Shown here: positions 1 to 8,288 of the stretch, one piece after another | Position numbering within the stretch: position 1 is the first letter of the stretch | Layout: each line of letters opens with the position of its first letter | Assembly: GCF_047302465.1 (NCBI RefSeq) | Contig: NZ_CP178621.1 | Coordinates: 1,860,001 to 1,924,000, forward strand | Reading direction: 5' to 3' | Length of the DNA: 64,000 bases | DNA from: JACMRP01 sp047302465 | GTDB taxonomy: Bacteria > Bdellovibrionota > Bdellovibrionia > Bdellovibrionales > Bdellovibrionaceae | Position numbers and translations under genes: made by a program | The notes under the pieces: generated by a model | Told to the model about the DNA's origin: nothing | Databases searched by the model: none | The model's input: only the letters and a program-made list of their open reading frames with translations

Positions 1-335
1 GGGGAGTCCGCTTGCAGGCTTTTTAAAAATGCGTTGGCTTCAGGAGGTAAAAAGTGTTCTCCGTACATCGAGAGCATTTGTCCGGCCTTCATCAGGCTGC
101 CTTTGAGTTCCCCAAGCTCGTTAGTAACGACTTGAGCTTGGTTTTTCACAAAGCTTTTCCAGGAGTCTGTTTTTTCTTCTTTGGAGGAAAAGCTGTTCTT
201 AATATTGTGGGACGCAAGGCTTGCGCCTGCATTGAGAGTGATTTTAGCTAAAGAAAGGCTGCGAGAAAAAACGGAAGATTTGATCTTGTCTATCTGCTTA
301 TTCTGCTTGGGCCCCGGTTTTTTGTCATTAGACAT
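1..335 (-). CDS. ABC1/UbiB-family atypical kinase, N-terminal fragment (runs off window)
   Basis: An open minus-strand frame starts at the ATG at 335-333 and runs off the left edge, giving 111 codons. The N-terminus is lysine-rich. It is followed by an 'ELGELKGSLMKAGQML' segment, which matches the conserved KxGQ region of the ABC1/ADCK/UbiB family. That motif sits in the N-terminal extension that folds over the active site of these atypical kinases, some of which support ubiquinone synthesis. The kinase core itself lies outside the window, so the exact subfamily is open. The gene is divergent from the photolyase gene. The start is the first ATG of the frame. Confidence 0.75.
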   Translation of the reverse strand, partial: MSNDKKPGPKQNKQIDKIKSSVFSRSLSLAKITLNAGASLASHNIKNSFSSKEEKTDSWKSFVKNQAQVVTNELGELKGSLMKAGQMLSMYGEHFLPPEANAFLKSLQADS

Positions 336-403
336 AGCATTTACCCATGATTTATCTTACGTTAAGCTTTATTAGATTTTAAACACAAATGTGAAGTAGA
401 GAG

Positions 404-1708
404 ATGAATTTTTTCTGGTTTCGAAGAGATTTGAGAATAGACGACAACGCAGGGCTGTATCACGCTTTGCGTGAAGGTGGCTCTGTGTTGCCAGTCTTCA
501 TTTTTGATACAGATATCCTGGATAAACTCGAAGACAAAGACGACCGACGAGTTCAATTTATTTACGAGACATTAACAGAGTTAAAATCGGAGCTTCGAAG
601 GTTGGGCACGGACCTTTTGGTTTTTCATGGACGCCCATTGGAAGTTTGGAAAAAGCTTTTGGCAACGCATTCGCCCCAAGGTGTTTACACCAATCATGAC
701 TATGAGCCCTATGCTATCAAGCGGGATGCGGCAGTTGAGAAGCTTTGTAAATCTCTGGGGGTCGGTTTTCACTCTTACAAAGATCAGGTGATTTTTGAAA
801 AGGACGAAATCGTCACAGAAGCTCGTAAGCCTTACACGGTCTATACTCCCTATAAGAAAAAATGGCAGGCGGGGCTTTCGGATTTTTATCTTCAGTCTTA
901 TCCGAACTCGCGCTACTTCAAGAATTTCGCAAAGGTGAAAAAGCAAGAGACCATGCCTTCTTTGCAGAAAATCGGGTTTAAACATACGGACTTTGATTTT
1001 CCACCGCTTAAACTTGAGGCAAAGTTACTAAAGAACTATGACAAGACTCGCGATTTTCCTGCGCTAGAAAAAGGCACTAGTCATTTGGGCATTCACTTGC
1101 GCTTTGGCACTGTCAGTATTCGAGAACTTGCTCGCGAGGCCGTGAAGTTTTCTCCGGTGTGGTTGAGCGAGTTGGCATGGAGAGAGTTCTTCATGCAGAT
1201 TCTGTATCACTTCCCAAAAGTAGAAAAACAAAGTTTTCGTCCCGAGTACGAGAATGTTTCATGGCGTAACAGTAAAGCTGATTTTGAGCGCTGGTGTGAA
1301 GGTATGACGGGCTATCCTTTGGTGGATGCGGGAATGCGTGAACTTAATGAGACAGGTTACATGCACAATCGTGTCCGTATGGTGACGGCGAGTTTCTTAA
1401 CCAAACACTTACTGCTCCATTGGTACGATGGAGAGCGCTATTTTGCTCGTAAGCTTCTCGATTTTGAACTTGCGTCCAACAATGGCAACTGGCAGTGGTC
1501 CGCAGGGACAGGATGTGATGCTGCTCCATATTTCCGAATCTTCAATCCTCAAACGCAGCTCGAGAGATTTGATAAAAAAGGAGACTATATTCGGAAATGG
1601 ATTCCAGAACTAGGGACTTCCCGGTATCCTAAACCTATCGTAGACCATGTCTTTGCGAGGCAGAGGGCACTGAAGGCCTTTCAATCTGCTTTAAAGCCTA
1701 TGGAGTAG
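404..1708 (+). CDS. phrB: Deoxyribodipyrimidine photolyase (class I, cryptochrome/photolyase family)
   Basis: 434 residues, close to the size of bacterial class I photolyases. The N-terminus 'MNFFWFRRDLRIDDNAGL' is the typical start of the Rossmann-like antenna domain (roughly residues 1-130). The helical FAD-binding domain shows 'LAWREFF', 'GMTGYPLVDAGMREL', 'MHNRVRMVTASFLTK' and 'NNGNWQWSAG', which are the conserved FAD and lesion-binding segments. The enzyme uses blue light to split cyclobutane pyrimidine dimers in DNA; a non-repair cryptochrome is less likely given the complete motif set. The ATG at 404 follows a purine-rich stretch. The downstream gene begins 8 bp after the stop, so the two are probably cotranscribed. 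Confidence 0.93.
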   Translation: MNFFWFRRDLRIDDNAGLYHALREGGSVLPVFIFDTDILDKLEDKDDRRVQFIYETLTELKSELRRLGTDLLVFHGRPLEVWKKLLATHSPQGVYTNHDYEPYAIKRDAAVEKLCKSLGVGFHSYKDQVIFEKDEIVTEARKPYTVYTPYKKKWQAGLSDFYLQSYPNSRYFKNFAKVKKQETMPSLQKIGFKHTDFDFPPLKLEAKLLKNYDKTRDFPALEKGTSHLGIHLRFGTVSIRELAREAVKFSPVWLSELAWREFFMQILYHFPKVEKQSFRPEYENVSWRNSKADFERWCEGMTGYPLVDAGMRELNETGYMHNRVRMVTASFLTKHLLLHWYDGERYFARKLLDFELASNNGNWQWSAGTGCDAAPYFRIFNPQTQLERFDKKGDYIRKWIPELGTSRYPKPIVDHVFARQRALKAFQSALKPME

Positions 1709-1716
1709 GGGGCTTT

Positions 1717-3123
1717 ATGAAAGTACTTATCACCGGAGCCACGGGACTTATTGGAAGAGAGTTAGGAAAAGCTCTTGTCCAAAGAGGTAATGAAGTCTTT
1801 GTGATCAGTCGTGATGCGGAAAAAGCGCAAGTGCAGTTGCCATTTCCCTGCAAAATTATTCAAGGCAATTTGAGTGAGGGCCCCATCAAAAACACATCAA
1901 GTCTTCGCTTGGTGGATGTTGTTGTTAATCTCGCAGGCGAGAGTATTGGCAAAGGGCGATGGAACGAAAGCAAAAAACGCCGCATTTACGAGTCCCGAGT
2001 ATTGGGAACGCGCCATCTTATCGAGAGTCTACCGGTAGCTCCCAAAATTTTTATTAATGCCTCGGCAATTGGTTATTATGGTTCTCAGGGGGACAAAGAG
2101 CTCGCAGAGGAAAGCGCTGCAGGTGATGATTTCTTAGCCCAGGTTTGTCAGGACTGGGAGGAAGAGCTTTTAGCATTATCCTATGGAGATTCTCTAACAG
2201 CGACTCGGGTAGCAGTGCTGCGCACGGGAATGGTATTAGCCCCGCAAGGGGGAGCGATGGATAAGCTCTTTCCGCTTTTCCGGCGAAATATGGGCGGAGT
2301 TCTTGGCAATGGCAAGCAGTGGATGAGCTGGATTCATATCCAAGATGTTATTGGTTTGATCCTGCATGCTTTAGAAAGAAGTTCTGTGCGTGGGCCAATA
2401 AATCTTGTATCTCCTCAGCCCGTGAGCAATGAAGAATTCACAGAAACACTCGCATCGGTTTTAGGAGTAAAGCTGGCGCCTCGGGTCCCAGCTTTTGTGT
2501 TATGGGGATCACTTGGCGAGATGGCAGCTTTGGTTTTGGCTTCTCAAAAGGTTATTCCACAGAACGCTTTGCAATCGGGATATAAGTTTAAATTTCCAGA
2601 GCTGCGCAAAGCTCTTGAAGATGTAAGTCCGCCGGATAAAGAAGAACACTTCGTGAGCGAGCAGTATTTGCCTTGGCCCCCGGAAAGAGTTTTTCCGTTC
2701 TTTAGCCATGCAGGAAACGTCGCTAAAATAACTCCGCCATCATTAGATTTTGAATTTTCAGGCGGACCGGCTGAGCAGTTGCAAAAAGGCAGCAAGGTCA
2801 GTTATCAATTGAAATATCATGGCGTCCCTGTGAAATGGAAAACGCGCATCGATAATTGGAATCCACCACATCATTTTACGGATACGCAAACTGAGGGCCC
2901 ATTTAAAATTTGGGTTCACAGTCATGAGTTTCGGCCATTTGCAAATGGCACCCTGGTTATTGATCGTGTCCGTTACAGTCTCCCTCTTGGAACTTTTGGA
3001 AATTTCCTAGGCGGCGCTATGGTGTATAGGGAAATTGAAAAAGTATTTCACTACAGGCAAACCGCAATCATGAGAAATCTAGAGCGTGACTTAGGGATTG
3101 CCGGTCACGATCTGCATCTTTAG
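1717..3123 (+). CDS. TIGR01777-family NAD-dependent epimerase fused to a SRPBCC domain
   Basis: 468 residues in two domains. Residues 1-300 are an extended SDR/epimerase with the nucleotide-binding loop 'GATGLIG' at residues 7-13, 'NLAGESI', and 'SAIGYYG', as in the YfcH/TIGR01777 group. From about residue 310 a second domain begins ('EQYLPWPPERVFPFFS', 'KITPPSLDFE') that looks like a SRPBCC/polyketide-cyclase ligand-binding fold. The same fusion is known in other bacteria, but the substrate is unknown. It follows the photolyase gene by 8 bp. Its stop codon overlaps the stop of the convergent glyoxalase II gene. Confidence 0.85.
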   Translation: MKVLITGATGLIGRELGKALVQRGNEVFVISRDAEKAQVQLPFPCKIIQGNLSEGPIKNTSSLRLVDVVVNLAGESIGKGRWNESKKRRIYESRVLGTRHLIESLPVAPKIFINASAIGYYGSQGDKELAEESAAGDDFLAQVCQDWEEELLALSYGDSLTATRVAVLRTGMVLAPQGGAMDKLFPLFRRNMGGVLGNGKQWMSWIHIQDVIGLILHALERSSVRGPINLVSPQPVSNEEFTETLASVLGVKLAPRVPAFVLWGSLGEMAALVLASQKVIPQNALQSGYKFKFPELRKALEDVSPPDKEEHFVSEQYLPWPPERVFPFFSHAGNVAKITPPSLDFEFSGGPAEQLQKGSKVSYQLKYHGVPVKWKTRIDNWNPPHHFTDTQTEGPFKIWVHSHEFRPFANGTLVIDRVRYSLPLGTFGNFLGGAMVYREIEKVFHYRQTAIMRNLERDLGIAGHDLHL

Positions 3124-3842
3124 TAAGAATTTCTCTCTTCGCGCAGAGTGATGAACTCGGTCTCGTTGTTAACTTTCAAAAATGGATTTAGCGCCAACTC
3201 TTGTTTGAGCTGAAATGGCACCGTTGGTTCATTGTTTTGGCGAAGGCTACGAACCTGTTCTGCGAAACTTTGCAGCTCCTGATCTTGAGGGAATTTTTTT
3301 TGGCAAAACCCAAGATTCAATTCTGTATATTCGTGAGTGCAATAGACCCAAGTTTCTGGTGGCAGATTTTTGATTTTTAAAAGGCTGCGATAGTGATCCT
3401 CGATGCTTCCGTCAAAGATACGGCCGCAGCCCATGCTAAAGAGAACATCACCACTAAAGAGCCAATTCTGTTTTTCTTCCCAGTACCCTATATGACCGTA
3501 GGTGTGGCCAGAGAGATCCAAAGTTTTGAAATTAAACCCTGCTTCGCGAACAGCATCGCCGTCACTCAGGTATTGATCGGCAAAATCGATGGATTTTTGC
3601 TCTTTCTCGGGCGCGTAAATTCTAACATCAAACGATTTTTTTAATTCTTGAACGCCACCGATATGATCCCAGTGGTGATGAGTTAAAAGAATTGCGCGGG
3701 GTCTAAGTTGCTCTTTCAAAATCAGATTTTTTACTGGGGCTGCTTGGCCAGGGTCGACAATCACGCACTCTTTGGTTTTTAAATTAGCAGCAACGAAGAC
3801 GTAATTGTCTTTAAGAATGGGAATTAAGAAAACTTTCAGCAT
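3120..3842 (-). CDS. gloB: Hydroxyacylglutathione hydrolase (glyoxalase II), metallo-beta-lactamase fold
   Basis: 240 residues from the ATG at 3842-3840. The N-terminus 'MLKVFLIPILKDNYVF' aligns with the usual start of GloB; a longer open frame up to 3920 exists but adds an atypical extension. The binuclear metal site is visible as THHHWDH (H55, H57, D59, H60), followed by 'SGHTYGHIGYW', 'FSGDVLF' and 'CTHEYT'. The enzyme hydrolyses S-lactoylglutathione to D-lactate and glutathione in methylglyoxal detoxification. With this start the gene overlaps the 3' end of the upstream ATP-grasp gene by 32 bp, which suggests translational coupling. Confidence 0.9.
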   Translation of the reverse strand: MLKVFLIPILKDNYVFVAANLKTKECVIVDPGQAAPVKNLILKEQLRPRAILLTHHHWDHIGGVQELKKSFDVRIYAPEKEQKSIDFADQYLSDGDAVREAGFNFKTLDLSGHTYGHIGYWEEKQNWLFSGDVLFSMGCGRIFDGSIEDHYRSLLKIKNLPPETWVYCTHEYTELNLGFCQKKFPQDQELQSFAEQVRSLRQNNEPTVPFQLKQELALNPFLKVNNETEFITLREERNSY

Positions 3843-4614
3843 AAACAACGATTTCCTCGGCGATATTCTTATGAGAGCATTTTTCAATACCTTCGAGCCC
3901 AGGGCAAGGATTGACTTCAAGAATTAGTGGACCCCTATGAGATCTGACAAGGTCCACGCCGGCATAGTCCAGTTGTAATTTTCGAACGGCTTGAATGCAG
4001 AGCTGTTCTTCCTCGGCCGTCAAAGAGACAGGATGGGCAATTCCACCCAATGACAGATTTGAGCGAAACTCTGTCCGAGGATCTGCGGCGACCCGTTCCA
4101 TGGCGGCGGCTACTTTGTCACCAATGATAAAGACGCGAATGTCGTGTCCTTGGCTTTCGCTGATGAACTCCTGGAAAAGCAATTCACGCCCTTGAAGTTT
4201 GTAAAGGCAGTTTTGCAGTTCTTCCTGGCTGCGGCAGAGGAAAACACCTTCGCCTTGGCTAGAAAGACAGTCTTTTACAATGACTGGAAAACAATCCGGA
4301 GTTTCAAAGGCCCGTGGTTGAGGAATGTCAGCGAGAACTTGGGCGCTGATTTTTTTATGCCGTGCTTGGTGGAAGTTAGCAGCGGTATTTAGAGTCTTTT
4401 TCGGGGAAAGTTTTTTCTCGAGTTGGCGCAGGTTTGTGAGTGATTCCTCATAGCGAAAACCGCCAAGACGGGGGATCAGAATGTCGACGGAATGTCCCTC
4501 GCAGAGGCTTTCTGGATTCTCTATAGCCACGTGATGTCCGCGGCCTTGGATCGCCTGGACCAAGCGCTGGGTGGAGTAGAGATTTGATAGACGACTCAAG
4601 ATAAGAAAATTCAT
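3811..4614 (-). CDS. RimK-like ATP-grasp ligase
   Basis: 267 residues. An N-terminal pre-ATP-grasp region is followed by an ATP-grasp core: 'FPVIVKDCLSSQGEGVFL' (nucleotide-binding loop), 'LLFQEFI', 'DIRVFIIGDKV' and the terminal metal-binding segment 'ILEVNPCPGLEGIE'. This arrangement fits the RimK/LysX/GshB-like group, which ligates amino acids or glutamate to carboxylates. The substrate cannot be told from sequence. The gene is divergent from the BFD-type gene at 4659 and overlaps gloB downstream. Confidence 0.82.
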   Translation of the reverse strand: MNFLILSRLSNLYSTQRLVQAIQGRGHHVAIENPESLCEGHSVDILIPRLGGFRYEESLTNLRQLEKKLSPKKTLNTAANFHQARHKKISAQVLADIPQPRAFETPDCFPVIVKDCLSSQGEGVFLCRSQEELQNCLYKLQGRELLFQEFISESQGHDIRVFIIGDKVAAAMERVAADPRTEFRSNLSLGGIAHPVSLTAEEEQLCIQAVRKLQLDYAGVDLVRSHRGPLILEVNPCPGLEGIEKCSHKNIAEEIVVYAESFLNSHS

Positions 4615-4622
4615 TCCTAGCC

Positions 4623-4658
4623 TTTAACTTCAAAGGGATTTGTCTAGAATATACCAAT
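4623..4658 (+). promoter_or_regulatory. Candidate promoter for a possibly leaderless transcript
   Basis: TAGAAT at 4645-4650 resembles a -10 box, with TTTAAC at 4623-4628 as a weak -35 at 16 bp spacing. The downstream ATG at 4659 lies where transcription would be expected to begin. No Shine-Dalgarno sequence is visible in front of it. Confidence 0.35.
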
Positions 4659-5120
4659 ATGTCAACCGCAGGTGAAAATAGAAAATTCAGTGTTGGACTC
4701 GAAGGTCGTGACCGTATCGAAGTCAATTTGGAGGGTTCAGCTCCAAAGGTGCAATTTCGTGGGTGCACGGAGCTTATGGGGCTTATGCAAAGCATGCGTA
4801 AGAGCTTTGGGGTTGATATTCAGCAGTGGCCGGTACCAAATGGTTCAAGCCATTCCGAAATTTTGTTGCGTGAATTGATTTTAAAGCTGCGTGGTGAGTG
4901 GAATTATCCATACAAAGAGGCTGAAGTCTGCCATTGTAGAGGAGTTTCCTGTCACACCATCGATCAAGCTATTGTTGCCGGTGCTCACACGACGACAATC
5001 GTGAGTCGCCAAACCAATGCAAGTACGAACTGCGGGACCTGCCGTCCAACAGTGCAAAAGATGATCGAATACCGCTTAGAAGGCGGAACCGCTACGGCTG
5101 CCGATAAAAAAAGCGCCTAA
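4659..5120 (+). CDS. BFD-like [2Fe-2S]-binding protein with an N-terminal extension
   Basis: 153 residues. The C-terminal half carries the BFD-type cluster pattern: 'VCHCRGVSCHTID' followed about 30 residues later by 'NCGTCRPTV', i.e. CxC ... CxxC ligands as in bacterioferritin-associated ferredoxin and the NirB/NifU central domains. Residues 1-90 form a separate alpha/beta-looking region I do not recognise. It may bind a [2Fe-2S] cluster in iron handling or cluster transfer. A second, shorter BFD protein lies at 6331. The ATG at 4659 has no clear ribosome-binding site. Confidence 0.75.
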   Translation: MSTAGENRKFSVGLEGRDRIEVNLEGSAPKVQFRGCTELMGLMQSMRKSFGVDIQQWPVPNGSSHSEILLRELILKLRGEWNYPYKEAEVCHCRGVSCHTIDQAIVAGAHTTTIVSRQTNASTNCGTCRPTVQKMIEYRLEGGTATAADKKSA

Positions 5121-5134
5121 GTCTTAGACGCTCT
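5107..5134 (+). terminator. Possible intrinsic terminator overlapping the BFD gene stop
   Basis: An imperfect stem (AAAGCGCCTAAG / CTTAGACGCTCTT) spans the stop codon and ends in a short T-run. Confidence 0.4.
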
Positions 5135-5218
5135 TTGTGATCTTTACCAGGTCCGTGGGCCCCCTCTAGAGAGAACCTAAAAAATCACGTAAAATCCGCC
5201 TTTTACAGGAGTGATTTT

Positions 5219-5737
5219 ATGTTTTCCACAAAGTCTTCATTCGTCCTTATCGTGGTGATGGGTTTGGCTGTATCTGCCTGCAATACCAATCGTGGCGCTT
5301 TGACCCCTGAAGAAAAGGCCCGCCTGGAAGAACAAAAGGTTCTGCCGACATATGTGAGTCTTCCTAAAGGAACTTACACTGTGACAGCAACATGTGCGGA
5401 CTCAACCAAAACAGAAAAGCTCAAAGATCTTCATTGGACGGTTAAGATTAAAGACGGTGGAAACTATCTTGAAAGTCAGCAAAACTTCGATGCGCGTTGT
5501 GAAGATGCTTGCTCGAGTGCAGAAGTTGGGTCTGTAAACGTGAACGAGCTTCAAGCGACCTTCACCGCAAAAAAGAAACTGAATCTTGAAGAGAATATTT
5601 TCGAAGATATCACGACACCAATTAAAAAAATCTATTTTATATCAAACTACGACCCAAGCGCTGGTTTGCTTGAGTTGATCGACAATACTACTTTGAATGT
5701 TTGCCAGGGAAAAATGATCCTTAAACTTCGCAAATAA
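5219..5737 (+). CDS. Hypothetical lipoprotein
   Basis: 172 residues with a lipoprotein signal peptide: a hydrophobic stretch ending 'GLAVSAC', with Cys21 as the likely lipidated residue. The mature part starts with a charged linker and continues as a beta-rich domain with several cysteines. No family is recognised. An AGGAG sequence sits about 7 bp upstream of the ATG. It converges with pcp with only 3 bp between stops. Confidence 0.7.
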   Translation: MFSTKSSFVLIVVMGLAVSACNTNRGALTPEEKARLEEQKVLPTYVSLPKGTYTVTATCADSTKTEKLKDLHWTVKIKDGGNYLESQQNFDARCEDACSSAEVGSVNVNELQATFTAKKKLNLEENIFEDITTPIKKIYFISNYDPSAGLLELIDNTTLNVCQGKMILKLRK

Positions 5738-5740
5738 GCG

Positions 5741-6334
5741 CTACATGCCGTGCATGAGATTCAGAAGCTCGTGCACGACTTGCTTTTGCGTGTGCCCATC
5801 CAAAGAAGTCTCAGAGCCCGCAGCCTGTTCTGGCAAAAGCGGAAGATGTACAAAAATATTAGGAACATTCGAAGTTTTTAATTCGTGAGCGACTTGAAAG
5901 TACAAATGATTGCAGACATAGGCGCCTGCGGAAAATGAAGTCTCGGTAGGGCCTAGGTCATTCAGAAGCGTCAGCCAGCTCGATGGAAAGAAATCAACAA
6001 TATAGGAATCAGGGGCATCCCTTAAGATGCGTTTTCCAGACGGAGTCAGGCCGTCGTTGTCTGGATTTTTACTCTCCATCCAATTTAAAGCGACACGCTC
6101 TAAATTGACGCCCTTTCTGCCGGCGGCTTGCCCAAGCATTACGACGGCCTTGTAAGGACCGCGATTTTGCCAATGTTTTTTAAACTCGGGAAACGTGTTT
6201 TGAAAACTGACCGGCAGTAACAAAGGCTCGATATCATCGCGCTCTTTTTGCAAGTTCCGCAATAAGACTTCTGAGCAGTTTTGAGAGTGATTCAAGAAGG
6301 GTTTAAACGCCGTCACCAAAATTTTTGAATTCAT
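5741..6334 (-). CDS. pcp: Pyroglutamyl-peptidase I (peptidase C15)
   Basis: 197 residues, a little shorter than typical Pcp (about 215). Family landmarks are present: N-terminal 'ILVTAFKPF', 'LGQAAGRKGVNLERVALN' (catalytic Glu region), 'SAGAYVCNHLYF' (nucleophilic Cys) and 'FVHLPLLPEQ' (catalytic His). It removes N-terminal pyroglutamate from peptides in the cytoplasm. It starts with a 4-bp ATGA overlap with the upstream BFD gene, so they share a transcript with nrnA. Confidence 0.88.
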   Translation of the reverse strand: MNSKILVTAFKPFLNHSQNCSEVLLRNLQKERDDIEPLLLPVSFQNTFPEFKKHWQNRGPYKAVVMLGQAAGRKGVNLERVALNWMESKNPDNDGLTPSGKRILRDAPDSYIVDFFPSSWLTLLNDLGPTETSFSAGAYVCNHLYFQVAHELKTSNVPNIFVHLPLLPEQAAGSETSLDGHTQKQVVHELLNLMHGM

Positions 6335-6618
6335 GATGGATCCTCTTTTTTCGGTGGAATCTCTTTCCCGGTCATGTCTTCGACAATTTTTTCAGGGAAC
6401 TCGCCGGTCTTTAAATAATGTTCTAACAGTGGCTTGAGTTTGCGACGGCAAGAGCCCCCGCAAGGACCAACGCCAGCAGTAGTGGCATCAAAGATTTTGT
6501 TGAGAGTGTCGCAGGCTCCGTTTTTAATGGCGTCTTCAATAACGTCGCGAGGAACGTTATTACAGCGGCAAATAATTTCGGAGCGGACTTTTTTTCGCAT
6601 ATTTTTTTGACTAGGCAA
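6331..6618 (-). CDS. Small BFD-like [2Fe-2S]-binding protein
   Basis: 95 residues. 'IICRCNNVPRDVIEDAI' and 'GVGPCGGSCRRKL' supply the CxC and CxxxC-like cysteines of a BFD-like [2Fe-2S] domain; the second pair is spaced CGGSC rather than the usual CxxC. The lysine-rich C-terminus is probably flexible. It overlaps nrnA by 8 bp upstream and pcp by 4 bp downstream. It is likely an iron-sulfur or iron-release accessory protein; the partner is unknown. Confidence 0.75.
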   Translation of the reverse strand: MPSQKNMRKKVRSEIICRCNNVPRDVIEDAIKNGACDTLNKIFDATTAGVGPCGGSCRRKLKPLLEHYLKTGEFPEKIVEDMTGKEIPPKKEDPS

Positions 6619-7594
6619 TTTGTGAAATCTTCTTCGTCAAATCTTTAACAATTTTATCTTTTAAGTCTACGTAAATTCCTTTAACGAAGGCTCCGGCTGC
6701 GTGCGTATGACCGCCACCGCCAAGACTTTCAGCAATCGAAGAGACCTCAAGCTTGCCTTTACTGCGAAGACTCAACTTGTATTCGTTTTCTGCGTCCTCG
6801 CGGAAAATCACCGCGGCCTCAAGGCTTTCGATGTTCATGATCATATCGATGACATCGCGGGCCTCATCCGGCTCGAGATTATGAGCCAGAAGATCCGCAT
6901 CACGCAGGCGCAGCACCGCAAGCTGGCCATGACAGAAGTACTCGATTTGCCCAAGGGCTTTAGCAAGAAACGCCATCTTCTGTACGGTCTGATTGCCAAA
7001 GAGAGCCCTGTGGACCTCTTGCGGATCAATTGGATATTGCAGAAGTTCGGCCGCAATCAAATGCGATTTTGGTGAGTTGCGAATGTAACGATAAAGCTGT
7101 GTATCGAAGGTGATGCTCGTGTAAAGCGCACGCGCGATATTGGCATCAAGCTCAATCCCCAAGGCTTTGATAATGTCATAGGCAAGCTCGCCGGTAGAGG
7201 CGGCCGTCACATCGATATAAGATTCTGCGGAAGGTTGTGGACCGTTTTGCAGAAGCGGGTGGTGGTCGATGAAAACGATTTGAGCGACGCTTTTTTTGAG
7301 GCCCGAAAAGAGAGGCTCTAAAAGACGTTCGTCATTAGTGTCGAAGACCAAACAAAGATCTGCTGTCAGATCCATCACTGGGTTGTTTTGAAAAAGAGAA
7401 ATAACCTTGTCTGATCCTAAGAAGCGGTATTTGCGAGGGGTGCTGTCGACATTGACAATGCGGACATCTTTTTTGATCTTTTTGAGCGCGTAATAAAGCG
7501 CCAATTCGGCGCCAAGGCCGTCCCCATCGCACTGGCGATGTGTAGAGAGAATGATTTTCTGAGACTTTTTAATGAGTTCAGTCACCGTTGTCAA
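6611..7594 (-). CDS. nrnA: Bifunctional oligoribonuclease / pAp phosphatase, DHH-DHHA1 family
   Basis: 327 residues. The DHH domain shows 'STHRQCDGDGLGAEL' (first metal motif), 'FDTND', and 'VFIDHHP' (DHH). The C-terminal DHHA1 domain ends with 'GGGGHTHAAGAF', the substrate-binding GGGH motif. NrnA degrades very short RNA oligonucleotides and 3',5'-pAp, replacing Orn in many bacteria. Divergent from greA with 171 bp between. First gene of an nrnA - BFD - pcp unit. Confidence 0.92.
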   Translation of the reverse strand: MTTVTELIKKSQKIILSTHRQCDGDGLGAELALYYALKKIKKDVRIVNVDSTPRKYRFLGSDKVISLFQNNPVMDLTADLCLVFDTNDERLLEPLFSGLKKSVAQIVFIDHHPLLQNGPQPSAESYIDVTAASTGELAYDIIKALGIELDANIARALYTSITFDTQLYRYIRNSPKSHLIAAELLQYPIDPQEVHRALFGNQTVQKMAFLAKALGQIEYFCHGQLAVLRLRDADLLAHNLEPDEARDVIDMIMNIESLEAAVIFREDAENEYKLSLRSKGKLEVSSIAESLGGGGHTHAAGAFVKGIYVDLKDKIVKDLTKKISQIA

Positions 7595-7765
7595 AATTCA
7601 CCCAGCCTTTAAACAAGCTTTATTTTAATGGCAATTGTCCCCCCTTGGGTACCCGGTCCAGATCAGAACTAGACAGCTTAGCCTGCTGCGCAGCAATATT
7701 TTCTTGCCGTTTCTGTTTAATTTGAGTAGAACCTTGGCTCCTGTTTTCTAAAAGGAGTTGAATTC

Positions 7766-8242
7766 ATGGCTGATACACTTCCAATGACCGTACGTGGTAA
7801 AGCTCTACTTGATGCTGAACTTAAAAAGTTGATGCTTGAGGACCGTCCAGAGGTTATCCGTGACATTGAAGAGGCCCGTGCTCATGGTGATCTCAGTGAA
7901 AACTCTCAGTATGATGCTGCTAAAGAACGTCAGGGTATGATCGAAGGTCGTATTGCTGAAATTCAAGGCAAATTGGCGGGCGCCGAAGTTATCAATCCAG
8001 CTGAAATCAAATCAGACCGTGTGGTTTTTGGGGCTTACGTCACAGTCGTGGACCAAGAAACCGAAGAAGAGTCTACTTACCAAATCGTTGGCGTGGACGA
8101 AGCTGATGTAAAAAAAGGCATGATTTCTATTCTTTCTCCGCTAGCTCGCGCTTTGATCGGTAAAAAGGTCGGGGATGCTGCTGTAGTACAAAGTCCTAAG
8201 GGCGATAAAGACTACGAGATCCTGGCTTTCGAATTTAAATAA
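7766..8242 (+). CDS. greA: Transcription elongation factor GreA
   Basis: 158 residues, the standard GreA length. The N-terminal coiled coil carries the acidic tip 'EEARAHGDLSENSQYDAAKE', which reaches the RNA polymerase active site and stimulates cleavage of backtracked transcripts. The C-terminal FKBP-like globular domain ends 'DYEILAFEFK'. A strong AAAGGAG sequence precedes the ATG at 7766. Confidence 0.97.
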   Translation: MADTLPMTVRGKALLDAELKKLMLEDRPEVIRDIEEARAHGDLSENSQYDAAKERQGMIEGRIAEIQGKLAGAEVINPAEIKSDRVVFGAYVTVVDQETEEESTYQIVGVDEADVKKGMISILSPLARALIGKKVGDAAVVQSPKGDKDYEILAFEFK

Positions 8243-8288
8243 ATTGTGAATTCTCATTGTCGGCCCCCGGAAGCTTCGTCAAAATGAA

